NCBI RefSeq assembly: GCF_904848585.1
Contig: NZ_CAJHCR010000018.1
Location: 91,556 to 155,555 of the forward strand
Length of the DNA: 64,000 bases
Direction of reading: 5' to 3'
Source: Paraburkholderia kirstenboschensis
GTDB taxonomy: Bacteria; Pseudomonadota; Gammaproteobacteria; Burkholderiales; Burkholderiaceae
In this document: piece after piece, positions 1-8,123 of the stretch
Layout of the letters: the number at the start of each line of letters is the position of its first letter
How positions within the stretch are numbered: position 1 is the first letter of the stretch
Notes under the pieces: model-generated
What the model saw: only the letters and a program-made list of their open reading frames with translations
What the model was told of the DNA's origin: nothing
Database searches by the model: none
Program-made: the position numbers and the translations under genes

Positions 1-1
1 T

Positions 2-556
2 CGCCGCGAGAGTTTTCGCGAGCAAAAGGAGGCAATCGCACGCGTGGCCGTGAGCCATGTGCAGGATGGCGATACTATCTTTCTCGACGGCGGCACCACC
101 ACAGCGGCAATGGCACGTTTGCTCGCCGGCCGTCGCGAGGTTCGCGTTGTGACCAACAATCTGTTGGCCGTGAACACGCTCGCTGCGAGCGAAGTGCCCG
201 TTACCTTGATCGGCGGCGATCTGCGTCCCACCAGCATGAGCACGCTCGGCCCGCTTGCGCAGCTTGCCTTGAGCCGAGTGTCCGTCGACAAGGCATTTCT
301 CGGTGCAGACGGCGTGGTGGCTGACCGAGGCCTCTGCGAGGCGTCGGCGGAGCAGGCCTACCTGAAGGAATGCATCATCAGGCAGGCCGCTCAACTCTTC
401 ATACTGGTCACCTCGCACAAGCTCAACCGCGCAAGCCAGCAACACTGGACACCGCTCGAACGCGAGTGGACGCTCGTGACCGATGCCCGTCGCGATGCAC
501 CTGAGATGGCGTCATTCCTGTTGCACGGCGAGGTGACTGTCGAGACGGCGCGGTAG
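2..556 (+). CDS. DeoR-family transcriptional regulator, C-terminal part (5' truncated by window edge)
   Basis: The frame is open from base 2, so the N-terminal helix-turn-helix lies left of the window. What remains is the DeoRC sensor domain, which in this family binds a phosphorylated sugar or related metabolite and relieves repression. Visible hallmarks are LDGGTTT near the start of the domain, the strand VVTNNLLAVNTLA, and the IGGDLRP and FLGADGV segments. A GTG at 44 is a methionine-less internal codon, not a start: the preceding residues (RRESFREQKEAIARVA) are typical of the linker helix in DeoR proteins. It ends convergently with the ridA-like gene, 47 bases away. The regulated genes are probably to the left and cannot be seen. 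Confidence 0.9.
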   Translation, partial: RRESFREQKEAIARVAVSHVQDGDTIFLDGGTTTAAMARLLAGRREVRVVTNNLLAVNTLAASEVPVTLIGGDLRPTSMSTLGPLAQLALSRVSVDKAFLGADGVVADRGLCEASAEQAYLKECIIRQAAQLFILVTSHKLNRASQQHWTPLEREWTLVTDARRDAPEMASFLLHGEVTVETAR

Positions 557-603
557 CATGGGCCCGTTGACTTCCTGGTATAACGGCTGCATCGAGTCGC
601 TGT

Positions 604-1005
604 TCAACTCGGCCTGCAAGCAATGAAGTCAATTTCGACGAGGGCGTCACGCGCCAATCCGGTCACGCCAATACAGGTCCGTGCCGGCAATCTCCCGGTC
701 GGAAAATAAGCTGCATAGACCGCGTTCATCGTCGCGTAATCCCGTTTGAATTCGGTCAGGAAAATCCGCGCCGAAAGGACATGTTCGAGGCCCAGACCCA
801 TCCCCTTCAACACCAGTATCAGATTGTCCATCACTCGCGTCGTCTGGGCGGCCACACCTTCGGGAAGCGGTGCGTCGTCATCTTCCGGCGCCGTCGGCAT
901 CTGGCCTGTGAGAAACACCCAGCCGCCGTGCTCGGTCGCATGGGAGAACGGGCCTACCGGTGTCGGCCCGCCCTCGACCATCCAGAATTTTGTAGATACA
1001 TCCAT
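604..1005 (-). CDS. RidA/YjgF/UK114-family protein (enamine/imine deaminase family)
   Basis: A protein of 133 residues with the compact RidA fold. Supporting segments are GPFSHATEHGGWVFLTGQMP near the N-terminus, the central helix TTRVMDNLILVLKGMGL, and the C-terminal PARTCIGVTGLARDALVEIDFIA; the Arg in PARTCIGV is the family's ligand-binding arginine. Family members hydrolyse reactive enamine/imine intermediates or serve as pathway-specific deaminases. I place the start at the ATG at 1005, which has a GGAG nine bases upstream; the TTG three codons earlier would sit directly on that ribosome site. It is the last gene of the amide operon, 81 bases after the AraC-amidase fusion gene, which suggests a role in clearing products of amide or amine breakdown. 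The specific substrate is unknown. Confidence 0.88.
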   Translation of the reverse strand: MDVSTKFWMVEGGPTPVGPFSHATEHGGWVFLTGQMPTAPEDDDAPLPEGVAAQTTRVMDNLILVLKGMGLGLEHVLSARIFLTEFKRDYATMNAVYAAYFPTGRLPARTCIGVTGLARDALVEIDFIACRPS

Positions 1006-1086
1006 CTGCGACAACTCCGTGAAAACAAGGAAAGCATCGTGCGCGCACCGCTTCGGCAGACCGATCGCGCACGCACGACAAGATGA

Positions 1087-3525
1087 TCATTCCGCGAACA
1101 AGGCCTTGCGGATGATCGCGTGCACACCCCAGTTGCCGTCGACGACCTGTGTCACACCAAAGTCGACTGCAACCGATATCAACGAGATTGCTTCGTCTTC
1201 GGTAAGACCCTTGGTGGTCATCAGAAAGCGACGAGTCTTGATGAACGCGTCACGCATCGCGAGATCCAGCGTCGATTTCTCGTAGACCTTGCTCTGCGCG
1301 TGCGCGCCGAACTCAGCCAGATAGTTGGCATGACTGAATCCATGCAGCACCCACTCGTCGGCGGTTTCGACGAGCGGGTACGTGAGATCGGCATACGGTT
1401 GGCCGGCCAGAGTCGCTCTCTTGTGCAATACCAGTTGGAACTTGCCGGTCAGCGAGCATTCGATCGCTGTCCCACATAGCTCGGAATCGCCCTGCGATGC
1501 GTGCGGATCCCCGACCGACAGCAATGCGCCGGGAACCCCCACCGGCAGATAGACGCTCGCACCCTGCGCGACGCGCCAGTTGTCCAGGTTACCGCCGAAC
1601 GCGGACGGCGGAATCGAGTCGATGAGACCGTCCTGTTGCGGCGCGACCGCGATCAGACCGAAATGCGGACGCACCGGAATCTTGACACCCTTGAGAATTC
1701 CATAGTTCTCCTCGACGGTGGAATGATCGACGGGTACGCCTGGATAGTCGATGGTCGGATGCACGACCCCGAACGGATCGCGTTGCGGCGTCCAGCGGTA
1801 GTTGTAGACCGCGCGCGCAAAGGGCGTACCCTGGTCCGGCCGGGGCGCCGCGTCGAGTTCGTAAATCGTGACGACTTCGCGCGGTTTAGGCTCGGTCAAC
1901 AGTTCCCGGTAATGAAAACCCCACCACGCGGCCGCATTGCTGCCGAACGCACGCCCGCTGAATTGCGGATTCGCGCAGCGCCGCGGATGGACCTCGAGGA
2001 TTCTGACTTCCAGTATGTCGCCTGGCTCGGCGCCAAGTACCGCAATCGGACCGGTGCAGATATGCACCCCAAACCCTTCGCCCGCACCTCGTCCGTAGAT
2101 CGATGCGTCGATCGGTCCGGCACCGCGCCGGTTCACGTTCTTGCGCTCGGCCGTCCAGTGGAACACGCTTTCAGCGCCCGGATCGCCGGCCACCATGCGC
2201 GCCCAGTCGTCCGACGCATGCTGTGTCAGCGTCTCGATCGTCACGCTATCGCCGCTGTCGACTTCGAGCACCGGCTTCAGGTCGTGTGAGAAATAGCCCC
2301 AATGCACCGTGTTGGCCGTTGCGCGCAACAGATGGTGGCGCGGCTTGCCAGACCGGCTGCTGATTCCCTGCCCCGAGCCGGTTCGCGTGTCGGCGGGGCG
2401 ACTGGCCACGATCGCACCGGCAGCAGCGTCGAGCGTTGCTTCCCGCGACGGCGCTTGCCCGCCTGCCTGCGCCGCGGCTTGCGCGGGAACCAGCAGCGCA
2501 TCCGTGTTCAGCGGCAATCCGCGCGAAATGCGCTGCACCACACGCCGGGCCAAATCGAGGCTCGCTTCATGACGGAAGGCGCGCGGCGAGGTGTGATACT
2601 GCTCGCGAAACGCACGGCTGAAATGCGCCGGATCGTTGAAGCCCCAACGAAAGCAGATATCCGAAATCGACATCTTTTCGTGGAGCGGATCGACGAGTTC
2701 GGCCCTGCAGCGTTCAAGGCGGCTCAGCCGCAAATACGTGGAGAAGCTCTGGCCAGCAGTTTCGAATAGCTTTTGCAGGTAGCGCTGCGAGACGCGCTCC
2801 ACTGCGGCGAGACTCGCGAGACTGATGTTGGGGTCGCCAAGCTGCGCATCGATACTGCGGCACACGCGTGAGAAGATGGCCGCCTGTGACGATGTCAGCC
2901 CGCTAATCGGCGTTTCGCGCTGTTGCACGGACAGAATCGCCACGAGAAACTCGACCAGTGCGAGTTCCAGCGGACGCAGGTCGTTGGCGGACAACATCTC
3001 CACGCCTTCCGCAAGGGACGCAAGAAAACCGGAAAACACGTGCCCGACACCGGCATCTCCGGCGATCCGGCCGGCATTCATCGACGACGCAAACAGCCGC
3101 CCCCTGATGGCCGAGCGCGGTACACGGGCGACAAAAGCGCGGAAATCGGTCGCGAAGTGCAGCGAGGCACCTTCGCCCGACGGCAGATAAACGAGGTCGT
3201 TCACTGCAAGAGGCTGACGCGTGCCGTTGGCAAGCAGGGTCGCTACACCGTCAAGGTGCAGCACGATCAGCACGCCGTCACCACCGGCGGCATTCGGTTC
3301 GAGCGTTTGCGCCACCGACGCCAGCAGGCCCAGATCGAAACCGCCGAGCGACCGCTGCGCGAGGATCGTGCCGCGCAACGCCCGCACAGAAGCAATCGCA
3401 CCGCTACGCCATCCCATTGTGTCAAGCGCTTTCACCCAGGCGCGAAGCCGTTCGGCTTCCGAATAGGACTCGGTAGTAAAGCGCAACAGATCCAACGTTG
3501 ACTCCAGAACAGACGCCCGTCGCAC
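1087..3525 (-). CDS. Fusion protein: AraC-family transcriptional regulator + FmdA/AmdA acetamidase/formamidase
   Basis: One uninterrupted frame encodes two complete proteins. The N-terminal part (about 3501-2914) is an AraC ligand-binding-like domain, with FTTESYSEAERLRAW resembling FeaR-type regulators. Next is a full AraC/XylS double helix-turn-helix (about 2865-2572; SISDICFRWGFNDPAHFSRAFR and the closing SPRAFR). A low-complexity Ala/Gly/Ser/Arg linker of about 80 residues follows, then a full acetamidase/formamidase domain (about 2328-1090), starting at TVHWGYFS and keeping DPGAES, GAEPGDILEVRIL, GRAFGSNAAAWWGFHY and GDPHASQGDSELCGTAIE. The free amidase next door has the same signatures. 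No ATG or Shine-Dalgarno sequence occurs at the domain junction. The open frame runs back to 3813, but that stretch overlaps the preceding gene and looks non-coding; GTG at 3525 or GTG at 3597 are the candidate starts. The inferred role is an amide-responsive regulator carrying its own amidase. Confidence 0.85.
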   Translation of the reverse strand: MRRASVLESTLDLLRFTTESYSEAERLRAWVKALDTMGWRSGAIASVRALRGTILAQRSLGGFDLGLLASVAQTLEPNAAGGDGVLIVLHLDGVATLLANGTRQPLAVNDLVYLPSGEGASLHFATDFRAFVARVPRSAIRGRLFASSMNAGRIAGDAGVGHVFSGFLASLAEGVEMLSANDLRPLELALVEFLVAILSVQQRETPISGLTSSQAAIFSRVCRSIDAQLGDPNISLASLAAVERVSQRYLQKLFETAGQSFSTYLRLSRLERCRAELVDPLHEKMSISDICFRWGFNDPAHFSRAFREQYHTSPRAFRHEASLDLARRVVQRISRGLPLNTDALLVPAQAAAQAGGQAPSREATLDAAAGAIVASRPADTRTGSGQGISSRSGKPRHHLLRATANTVHWGYFSHDLKPVLEVDSGDSVTIETLTQHASDDWARMVAGDPGAESVFHWTAERKNVNRRGAGPIDASIYGRGAGEGFGVHICTGPIAVLGAEPGDILEVRILEVHPRRCANPQFSGRAFGSNAAAWWGFHYRELLTEPKPREVVTIYELDAAPRPDQGTPFARAVYNYRWTPQRDPFGVVHPTIDYPGVPVDHSTVEENYGILKGVKIPVRPHFGLIAVAPQQDGLIDSIPPSAFGGNLDNWRVAQGASVYLPVGVPGALLSVGDPHASQGDSELCGTAIECSLTGKFQLVLHKRATLAGQPYADLTYPLVETADEWVLHGFSHANYLAEFGAHAQSKVYEKSTLDLAMRDAFIKTRRFLMTTKGLTEDEAISLISVAVDFGVTQVVDGNWGVHAIIRKALFAE

Positions 3526-3688
3526 GAGCGCATCGCCCGTTACCCGAGGACCGATTCGACGAGCGATACGGGTCGCCCAAAAGAGCAATAACCGCACCAG
3601 TATGAGTCGAGTGCATCGCGGTGGCGCAGAGCCCCGAGCGCCGGCGCACGCACGTCCACGAGGGTCGTGCGCGCAGGCACCAGCAACG

Positions 3689-3717
3689 CCCGTATGCACC
3701 GCGCTGACGCATACGGG
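3689..3717. promoter_or_regulatory. Perfect 9-bp inverted repeat upstream of the AraC-amidase gene (candidate operator)
   Basis: CCCGTATGC (3689-3697) and GCATACGGG (3709-3717) are separated by 11 bases. The dyad lies about 50 bases beyond the stop of the upstream amidase and about 165 bases before the GTG start of the fusion gene. On the transcribed minus strand no T-run follows, so it does not read as an intrinsic terminator. It is a reasonable candidate for binding by the AraC domain or for an mRNA hairpin. This is inference from position only. Confidence 0.45.
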
Positions 3718-3766
3718 ACGCCCGCGCACACGCGCGGCGAATCGCCTACGGCCCGAGCGGGACCGT

Positions 3767-5017
3767 TCAGCGGCCGGTGCCGTCGACAAAGACGTTCTTG
3801 CGAATTGAGCCATGCACGCCCCAATTGCCGTCGACCACTTGCGTGACGCCGAAATCCGCGGCGACCGACATCAGCGCAATGGCCTCGTCCTCGCTTAGCC
3901 TGTGCACGGTCATCAGGAAACGCCGCAGCTTGCGGAACGCGTCGCGCATTGCCTTGTCGAGGCTCGCGTGCTGTCCCACCTCGGTCTGCCCTGCCGGGCC
4001 GAGTTCCGCCAGGTAGTTGGCGAAAGTGAATCCGTACACCGACCATTGGTCGTCGGTTTCCAGCATCGGATGCGTGAGGCCTTCGAGAATCGTGCCGCCG
4101 AGATCGTTTTTCTTGTGCAGCACGAATTCGAAGTCGCCGGTGAGCGAGGTTTCGATCGCCGTACCGCCGAGTTCACTGTCACCCTGCGCCGCATGCGGAT
4201 CGCCGACAGAAAAGAATGCGCCTTCGACTGCGACCGGGTAATACATCCGCGCCCCTTTTCCGACGCGCCAATCGTCGATATTGCCGCCGGTGTAGCTGGG
4301 CGGAATCGAGCTGACATAGTCGAGCTCCGCAGGCGCGAGCCCCATCGTGCCGAAATGCAGCCTCGCCGGCACCTTCACGTTCGGCAGGATGTTCTCGCGT
4401 TTCTTCACCAGCGTATGGTCGACCTTGACGCCCGGGTAATCGATCGTCGCGTGGACCACGCCGTCCGGGTCGGTTTGCGGCGTCCACACGTAGTTATAGA
4501 CCGCGCGCGCAAATGGCTCGCCCGAGGTATCGAGCTCGAAGATCGTCACGACTTCACGCGGCTTCGGCTCCTCGATGAGATCGCGGTAGTGAAAGCCCCA
4601 CGATGCGGCGACGTTCGAACCGAAACAACGGCCGCGATAGCACGCATTGCAGCTCGGCCGCGGGCGCACGTCGAGAATCCGCACTTCGAGCACGTCGCCC
4701 GGCTCGGCCCCCTCGATCGCGACCGGCCCGGTCATCAGATGCACGCCGACACCTTCGCCCGACCCGAGCGTAAGCGGTCCATCGGTTGGACCCGCGCCCC
4801 GGCGCGGCATGGCCTTGTGCTCGCGAGTCCAGTGAAAGATGCTTTCGGCGCCGGGGTCGCCTGCGACCATCCGTTCGTGGTCATCGTTCGCATGGTGAGT
4901 CAGCGTCTCGATCGTGATCCGGTCGCCGGAACGCACCGTCAACGCGGGCGCGACCTGTTTGCTGAAGTAACCCCAATGAACCGTTTCAGGCGAAACGGGG
5001 AGTGTATGGTGCTTCAT
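3767..5017 (-). CDS. fmdA: Acetamidase/formamidase family amide hydrolase (free enzyme)
   Basis: A 416-residue cytoplasmic hydrolase, the usual length for FmdA/AmdA enzymes that split short aliphatic amides to carboxylate and ammonia. The conserved run is ETVHWGYFS near residue 12, TLTHHANDDHERMVAGDPGAES, GSGEGVGVHLMTGPV, GAEPGDVLEVRIL, GRCFGSNVAASWGFHYRDL, and the signature GDPHAAQGDSELGGTAIE. It is clearly paralogous to the amidase domain of the downstream AraC fusion, so the operon carries two copies of the fold. It sits 64 bases after the transporter ATPase gene and is probably co-transcribed with it. The exact amide substrate cannot be told from sequence. The ATG at 5017 is the natural start; the ribosome site is weak. 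Confidence 0.92.
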   Translation of the reverse strand: MKHHTLPVSPETVHWGYFSKQVAPALTVRSGDRITIETLTHHANDDHERMVAGDPGAESIFHWTREHKAMPRRGAGPTDGPLTLGSGEGVGVHLMTGPVAIEGAEPGDVLEVRILDVRPRPSCNACYRGRCFGSNVAASWGFHYRDLIEEPKPREVVTIFELDTSGEPFARAVYNYVWTPQTDPDGVVHATIDYPGVKVDHTLVKKRENILPNVKVPARLHFGTMGLAPAELDYVSSIPPSYTGGNIDDWRVGKGARMYYPVAVEGAFFSVGDPHAAQGDSELGGTAIETSLTGDFEFVLHKKNDLGGTILEGLTHPMLETDDQWSVYGFTFANYLAELGPAGQTEVGQHASLDKAMRDAFRKLRRFLMTVHRLSEDEAIALMSVAADFGVTQVVDGNWGVHGSIRKNVFVDGTGR

Positions 5018-5038
5018 GTCTGTTCGAACCTTGTAAGA

Positions 5039-5061
5039 CGCCCGGCGCCAACGGCCGGGCG
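5039..5061 (-). other. Intercistronic GC-rich hairpin between transporter and amidase genes
   Basis: CGCCCGGC and GCCGGGCG form a perfect 8-bp stem with a 7-base loop between the end of the permease-ATPase gene and the start of fmdA. On the minus strand it is followed by TCTTAC rather than a T-run. A partial terminator or an mRNA-processing or stability hairpin that adjusts amidase versus transporter output fits better than a strong terminator. Confidence 0.4.
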
Positions 5062-5081
5062 ATGCTGAATGGCGCGCGCCG

Positions 5082-6698
5082 TCAAGACGCGACTTCGAGC
5101 CGGTCGTCCGCGCCCATCACGCTCAGGAATCGAGCTGTCAACGGATGGCGCGGCTGGGTGAGCACTTCATGCGTGGGCCCCTGTTCGACCACCGCGCCGC
5201 CGCTCATGAACACGACGCGATCGGCGACCTGATCGGCAAAGCGCAACTGGTGCGTGGAGATGATCATGGTCAGGCCGCCTTCGTCCACGAGCCGCTGAAT
5301 CACGTCGAGTACCTCGCCGACGAGTTCGGGGTCGAGCGCGGACGTCGGTTCGTCGAGCAGCAGCACGCGAGGATTGGGTGCCAGCGCGCGTGCGATCGCG
5401 ACGCGCTGCTGCTGGCCGCCCGACAGATGTCGCGGCAGCGCATCCGCGCGATGACTGAGGCCGACGCGTTCGAGCAGTTCACGCGCGCGGCGCTCTGCGT
5501 CGGCCGGCGCCATCCCGTGCACCCAGCGCAGCGGTCCGGCGATGTTCTCGCACGCCGTCAGATGACTGAACAGATTGAAATGCTGGAACACCATGCCGAC
5601 GCCGGCACTCGCTCGCTCGTTGGCGAGGTCGCCCTGCGTCATTGGTTGACCGTCGACCCGGAAACCGATGCGCTTGCCGCCGATACGGATTTCGCCGGCA
5701 TCCCGCTGCTCCAGGTGATTGATACAGCGCAGCAGCGTGCTCTTGCCCGACCCGCTCGGCCCGAGCAGCGCAATGACCTCGCCGAAGCGGACCGTGAGGT
5801 CGAAGCCGTCGAGTACGGTCTGCTTGCCGTAACGCTTGCTCAGCCCTTTCACCTGCACGGCCGCCTTCTGCTTCTGCAGTACCTCGTAGCGGCTTGCGCG
5901 CTCCGCACGGGCCTTGCGCGCAATGGGCACGGGCGCGGCTTCGAGCGGCGCATCGACGGATAAGCTTGCGCCGGCGCTGGCGCCGGACGGCTGCGCGGCG
6001 GTCGCGGCCCGACGCCACGGTAGCAGTCGCGCAAAGCGTTCAGACGGATTGCGATCGAGATCGAGCGCGGTTTCGGCGAATAGCTGGATCGCGGCAATCA
6101 AGCCGGTCAGCACGAGATACATCAACCCCGACGCGAAGAAGATCGAGAAGAAATCGAACGTCGACGATGCGAGTTGCGTGCTGCGCAAGGTCAGTTCGTC
6201 GACCGCGATCACGGAGGCCAGCGACGAGTTCTTCAACGCGCTGACCGATTCGTTGCCGAGCGCCGGCACCATGGTGCGGATCGCCTGCGGCGCGATCACA
6301 CGGCGCAGCAACACGGTTGGCGTCATGCCGAGCGCCTGCCCCGCAAGAACTTGCCCACGGTCGACGCCGAGCACGCCGGAGCGCAGGATTTCCGCGATGA
6401 ACGGTCCCTCGTTCGCCGCAAGCGCGAGACCCGCCGCGCCCATCGCGCTCAACTTCAAACCGATGTGCGGCAGCGCGTCGTACGCGAACACGAGTTGCAG
6501 GATCAGCGGCGTTCCGCGAAAAATCACCGTGTAGCCGCGTGCAATGGCGGCAAGCGGCCCCACCTTGCTCAGCTGCATGCTCGCGAGCACCAGTCCCACG
6601 ATCAGACCGCCTGCCAGCCCGAGGGCCGTGACTGCGATGGTGAAGCCGATGCCGCTTAACAGATACGGCAGGCCGAGATAGTGCAGGAACAAATTCAT
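5082..6698 (-). CDS. Fused polar amino-acid-type ABC transporter: permease domain + ATP-binding domain
   Basis: 538 residues joining both membrane and motor parts of a HisM/GlnQ-type importer. Residues about 1-215 are a permease with several membrane segments and the EAA-loop region (GQALGMTPTVLLRRVIAPQAIR). An Ala/Arg-rich linker of about 60 residues follows. Residues about 280-530 are the ATPase, with Walker A GPSGSGKST, Q-loop FQHFNLFSHL, signature LSGGQQQR, Walker B VLLLDEPTSALD and switch His ISTHQ. Such permease-ATPase fusions are known in Burkholderiales; two copies would form the channel and its motors. The start ATG overlaps the stop of the upstream binding-protein gene (ATGA), so the two are translationally coupled. 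The neighbouring amidases suggest an amide, amino-acid amide or similar nitrogen compound as substrate. Confidence 0.92.
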   Translation of the reverse strand: MNLFLHYLGLPYLLSGIGFTIAVTALGLAGGLIVGLVLASMQLSKVGPLAAIARGYTVIFRGTPLILQLVFAYDALPHIGLKLSAMGAAGLALAANEGPFIAEILRSGVLGVDRGQVLAGQALGMTPTVLLRRVIAPQAIRTMVPALGNESVSALKNSSLASVIAVDELTLRSTQLASSTFDFFSIFFASGLMYLVLTGLIAAIQLFAETALDLDRNPSERFARLLPWRRAATAAQPSGASAGASLSVDAPLEAAPVPIARKARAERASRYEVLQKQKAAVQVKGLSKRYGKQTVLDGFDLTVRFGEVIALLGPSGSGKSTLLRCINHLEQRDAGEIRIGGKRIGFRVDGQPMTQGDLANERASAGVGMVFQHFNLFSHLTACENIAGPLRWVHGMAPADAERRARELLERVGLSHRADALPRHLSGGQQQRVAIARALAPNPRVLLLDEPTSALDPELVGEVLDVIQRLVDEGGLTMIISTHQLRFADQVADRVVFMSGGAVVEQGPTHEVLTQPRHPLTARFLSVMGADDRLEVAS

Positions 6699-7624
6699 CA
6701 GTTCGAGGCAATCAGCTTGGGAGTTTCGAGATTTTCAGCACCAAGCGACCACTTCTTCAGCAGCTCGGTCTGGGCGCCGGACTTCTGGATCGCGACGAGC
6801 GCCGCCATCACAGCCGCGCGCATTGTCGGATTCGTTTTGGGTACGCCGATACCGATCGAATACGGCAGTGTCACCGCATTGGCCTTTTCGAGCTGGCCCG
6901 GATACGCCTTGACTGCCTGGTCCACCGTATTCACGTCGTTGATATAGGTGTCGGCGCGACCTGAGAGAATCGCCTGGATCGCGTTCGCGTTGTTGTCGTA
7001 CAGCTGCACGGCAGCTTCCGGCTTGTTCGCCGCCTTGCAAGCCGGTGCGAGCTTCTGGATCAGCGGCACTTCGACGTAACCGGTGTTCTCCGCAGCAGTC
7101 GTGCCGCACATCGTCTGGTTGATGCCGCTGATTTTCTTCGGATTGCCCTTCGCAACCAGCACGCCGTCGAACACTTTCGAATAGGTGATGAAGTCCGCCG
7201 CCTTCGCGCGCTCCTCGGTCGCATAGATATCAGAGATCACAATGTCGGCCTGGCCGCTTTGCAGCGTCGGCAGCAGCGCCGAGAACGCAACAGGCTTGTA
7301 CGCCATCTTGAAGCCGAGGCAATTGCCGATCGCCTCGCCGAGATCGATGTCGAACCCGATGTATTTCGTCGGATCGTTCGGGTCCAGCGCTTCGTAACCC
7401 GGCGTGTGCGGGTTGATCGCGTTGATCAGCGTCTTGCCCTTGAATTGCGGGTATTTCGCCTGCAGCGCGGCACACTCGGCGGGCACCGGCGCGGCGGCCT
7501 GAGCGTGACCCGACATCCCCAGCGCCAGCAGACTGACAGCGCCAAGAAGCAGCTCGCGCCAGCGGTGGCCAGAAGCGCCCGCGTGCGGCACACCACGTCC
7601 ATGACCGACAATATTTGTGTTCAT
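6698..7624 (-). CDS. Periplasmic solute-binding protein of the amide/amino-acid ABC transporter
   Basis: 308 residues with an N-terminal export signal (RRE-less: HRWRELLLGAVSLLALGMSGHAQA, cleavage after AQA) and a family-3 solute-binding core. Diagnostic parts are IGFDIDLGEAIGNCLGFKM, LQSGQADIVISDIYATEERAKAADFITYSKVFDGVLVAKG and the hinge region around LYDNNANAIQAILSGRADTYINDV. I take the ATG at 7624, preceded by GGGAGTATGGG, rather than the longer frame to 7981, whose upstream part is not protein-like. Its stop overlaps the permease start. It should capture the ligand in the periplasm for the fused transporter. The family binds polar amino acids and opine-like compounds, so the actual ligand is open. 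Confidence 0.92.
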   Translation of the reverse strand: MNTNIVGHGRGVPHAGASGHRWRELLLGAVSLLALGMSGHAQAAAPVPAECAALQAKYPQFKGKTLINAINPHTPGYEALDPNDPTKYIGFDIDLGEAIGNCLGFKMAYKPVAFSALLPTLQSGQADIVISDIYATEERAKAADFITYSKVFDGVLVAKGNPKKISGINQTMCGTTAAENTGYVEVPLIQKLAPACKAANKPEAAVQLYDNNANAIQAILSGRADTYINDVNTVDQAVKAYPGQLEKANAVTLPYSIGIGVPKTNPTMRAAVMAALVAIQKSGAQTELLKKWSLGAENLETPKLIASN

Positions 7625-7862
7625 CCCATACTCCCGAACGGCAGATGTCAAAGGCCCACCCCATGTACGCCTGGTTGCATCGCACGAGACCAAGGGTAGG
7701 TGGACGAAATTCGGTGGACTTGTTCCAGCGCGCACAAATGCTTGCACGGGCGCGAACCGGGTAATCAGCGCCGCGAGCGGGTCGATGCTGTAGTACGGCC
7801 GGTCGAGTTGGCAGCGCGCCCTGCAAGCTGGACGCTTCGACTGCCGGGCGCAATACGCCGAC

Positions 7863-8099
7863 TCAATGCGATGGCGCCGTCCCAGCCTGCAGCGTGGCAG
7901 CAGGTATTTGCACTTGGCGCGGGAAGTAGCACGCCGGCGATTTGACGTGCAAGTTCTGATTGCCGCAGGGCAGGCCCGCATAGTCGACGGTCCGGGTTAT
8001 CGCAGTTTGCGCAAGCGGCGCACCGTGAGCCTGTTCCGACGGATATGCGCAGCCGTTCAGCAAAGCGACAAAGGTCAAGCCAATGAGAGTTCGTGTCAT
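7863..8099 (-). CDS. Small putative lipoprotein, 78 residues
   Basis: The frame starts MTRTLIGLTFVALLNGC, a short signal peptide ending in a good lipobox (LLNGC), followed by about 60 residues rich in Pro, Gln and Ala with two further cysteines. It begins 24 bases after the end of the outer-membrane efflux gene on the same strand, so it could be the last gene of that operon. Against it, no Shine-Dalgarno sequence is visible before the ATG. No known family was recognised. The 238 bases between it and the binding-protein start (7625-7862) presumably hold the amide-operon promoter, but I could not pick out convincing boxes. Confidence 0.5.
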   Translation of the reverse strand: MTRTLIGLTFVALLNGCAYPSEQAHGAPLAQTAITRTVDYAGLPCGNQNLHVKSPACYFPRQVQIPAATLQAGTAPSH

Positions 8100-8123
8100 A
8101 AGGAATGTGTCGCGTAGTTCAAG

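Noticed and set aside
3526..3813. Upstream extension of the AraC-amidase frame (about 96 extra codons)
   Set aside because: It overlaps the preceding amidase stop, is Arg/Ala/Pro-rich without conservation-like features, and contains the dyad at 3689-3717. Starts at 3525 or 3597 are more reasonable.
3902..5068. 388-codon plus-strand frame antisense to fmdA
   Set aside because: Arg/His/Asp-rich composition of a high-GC shadow; the opposite strand encodes a clear amidase.
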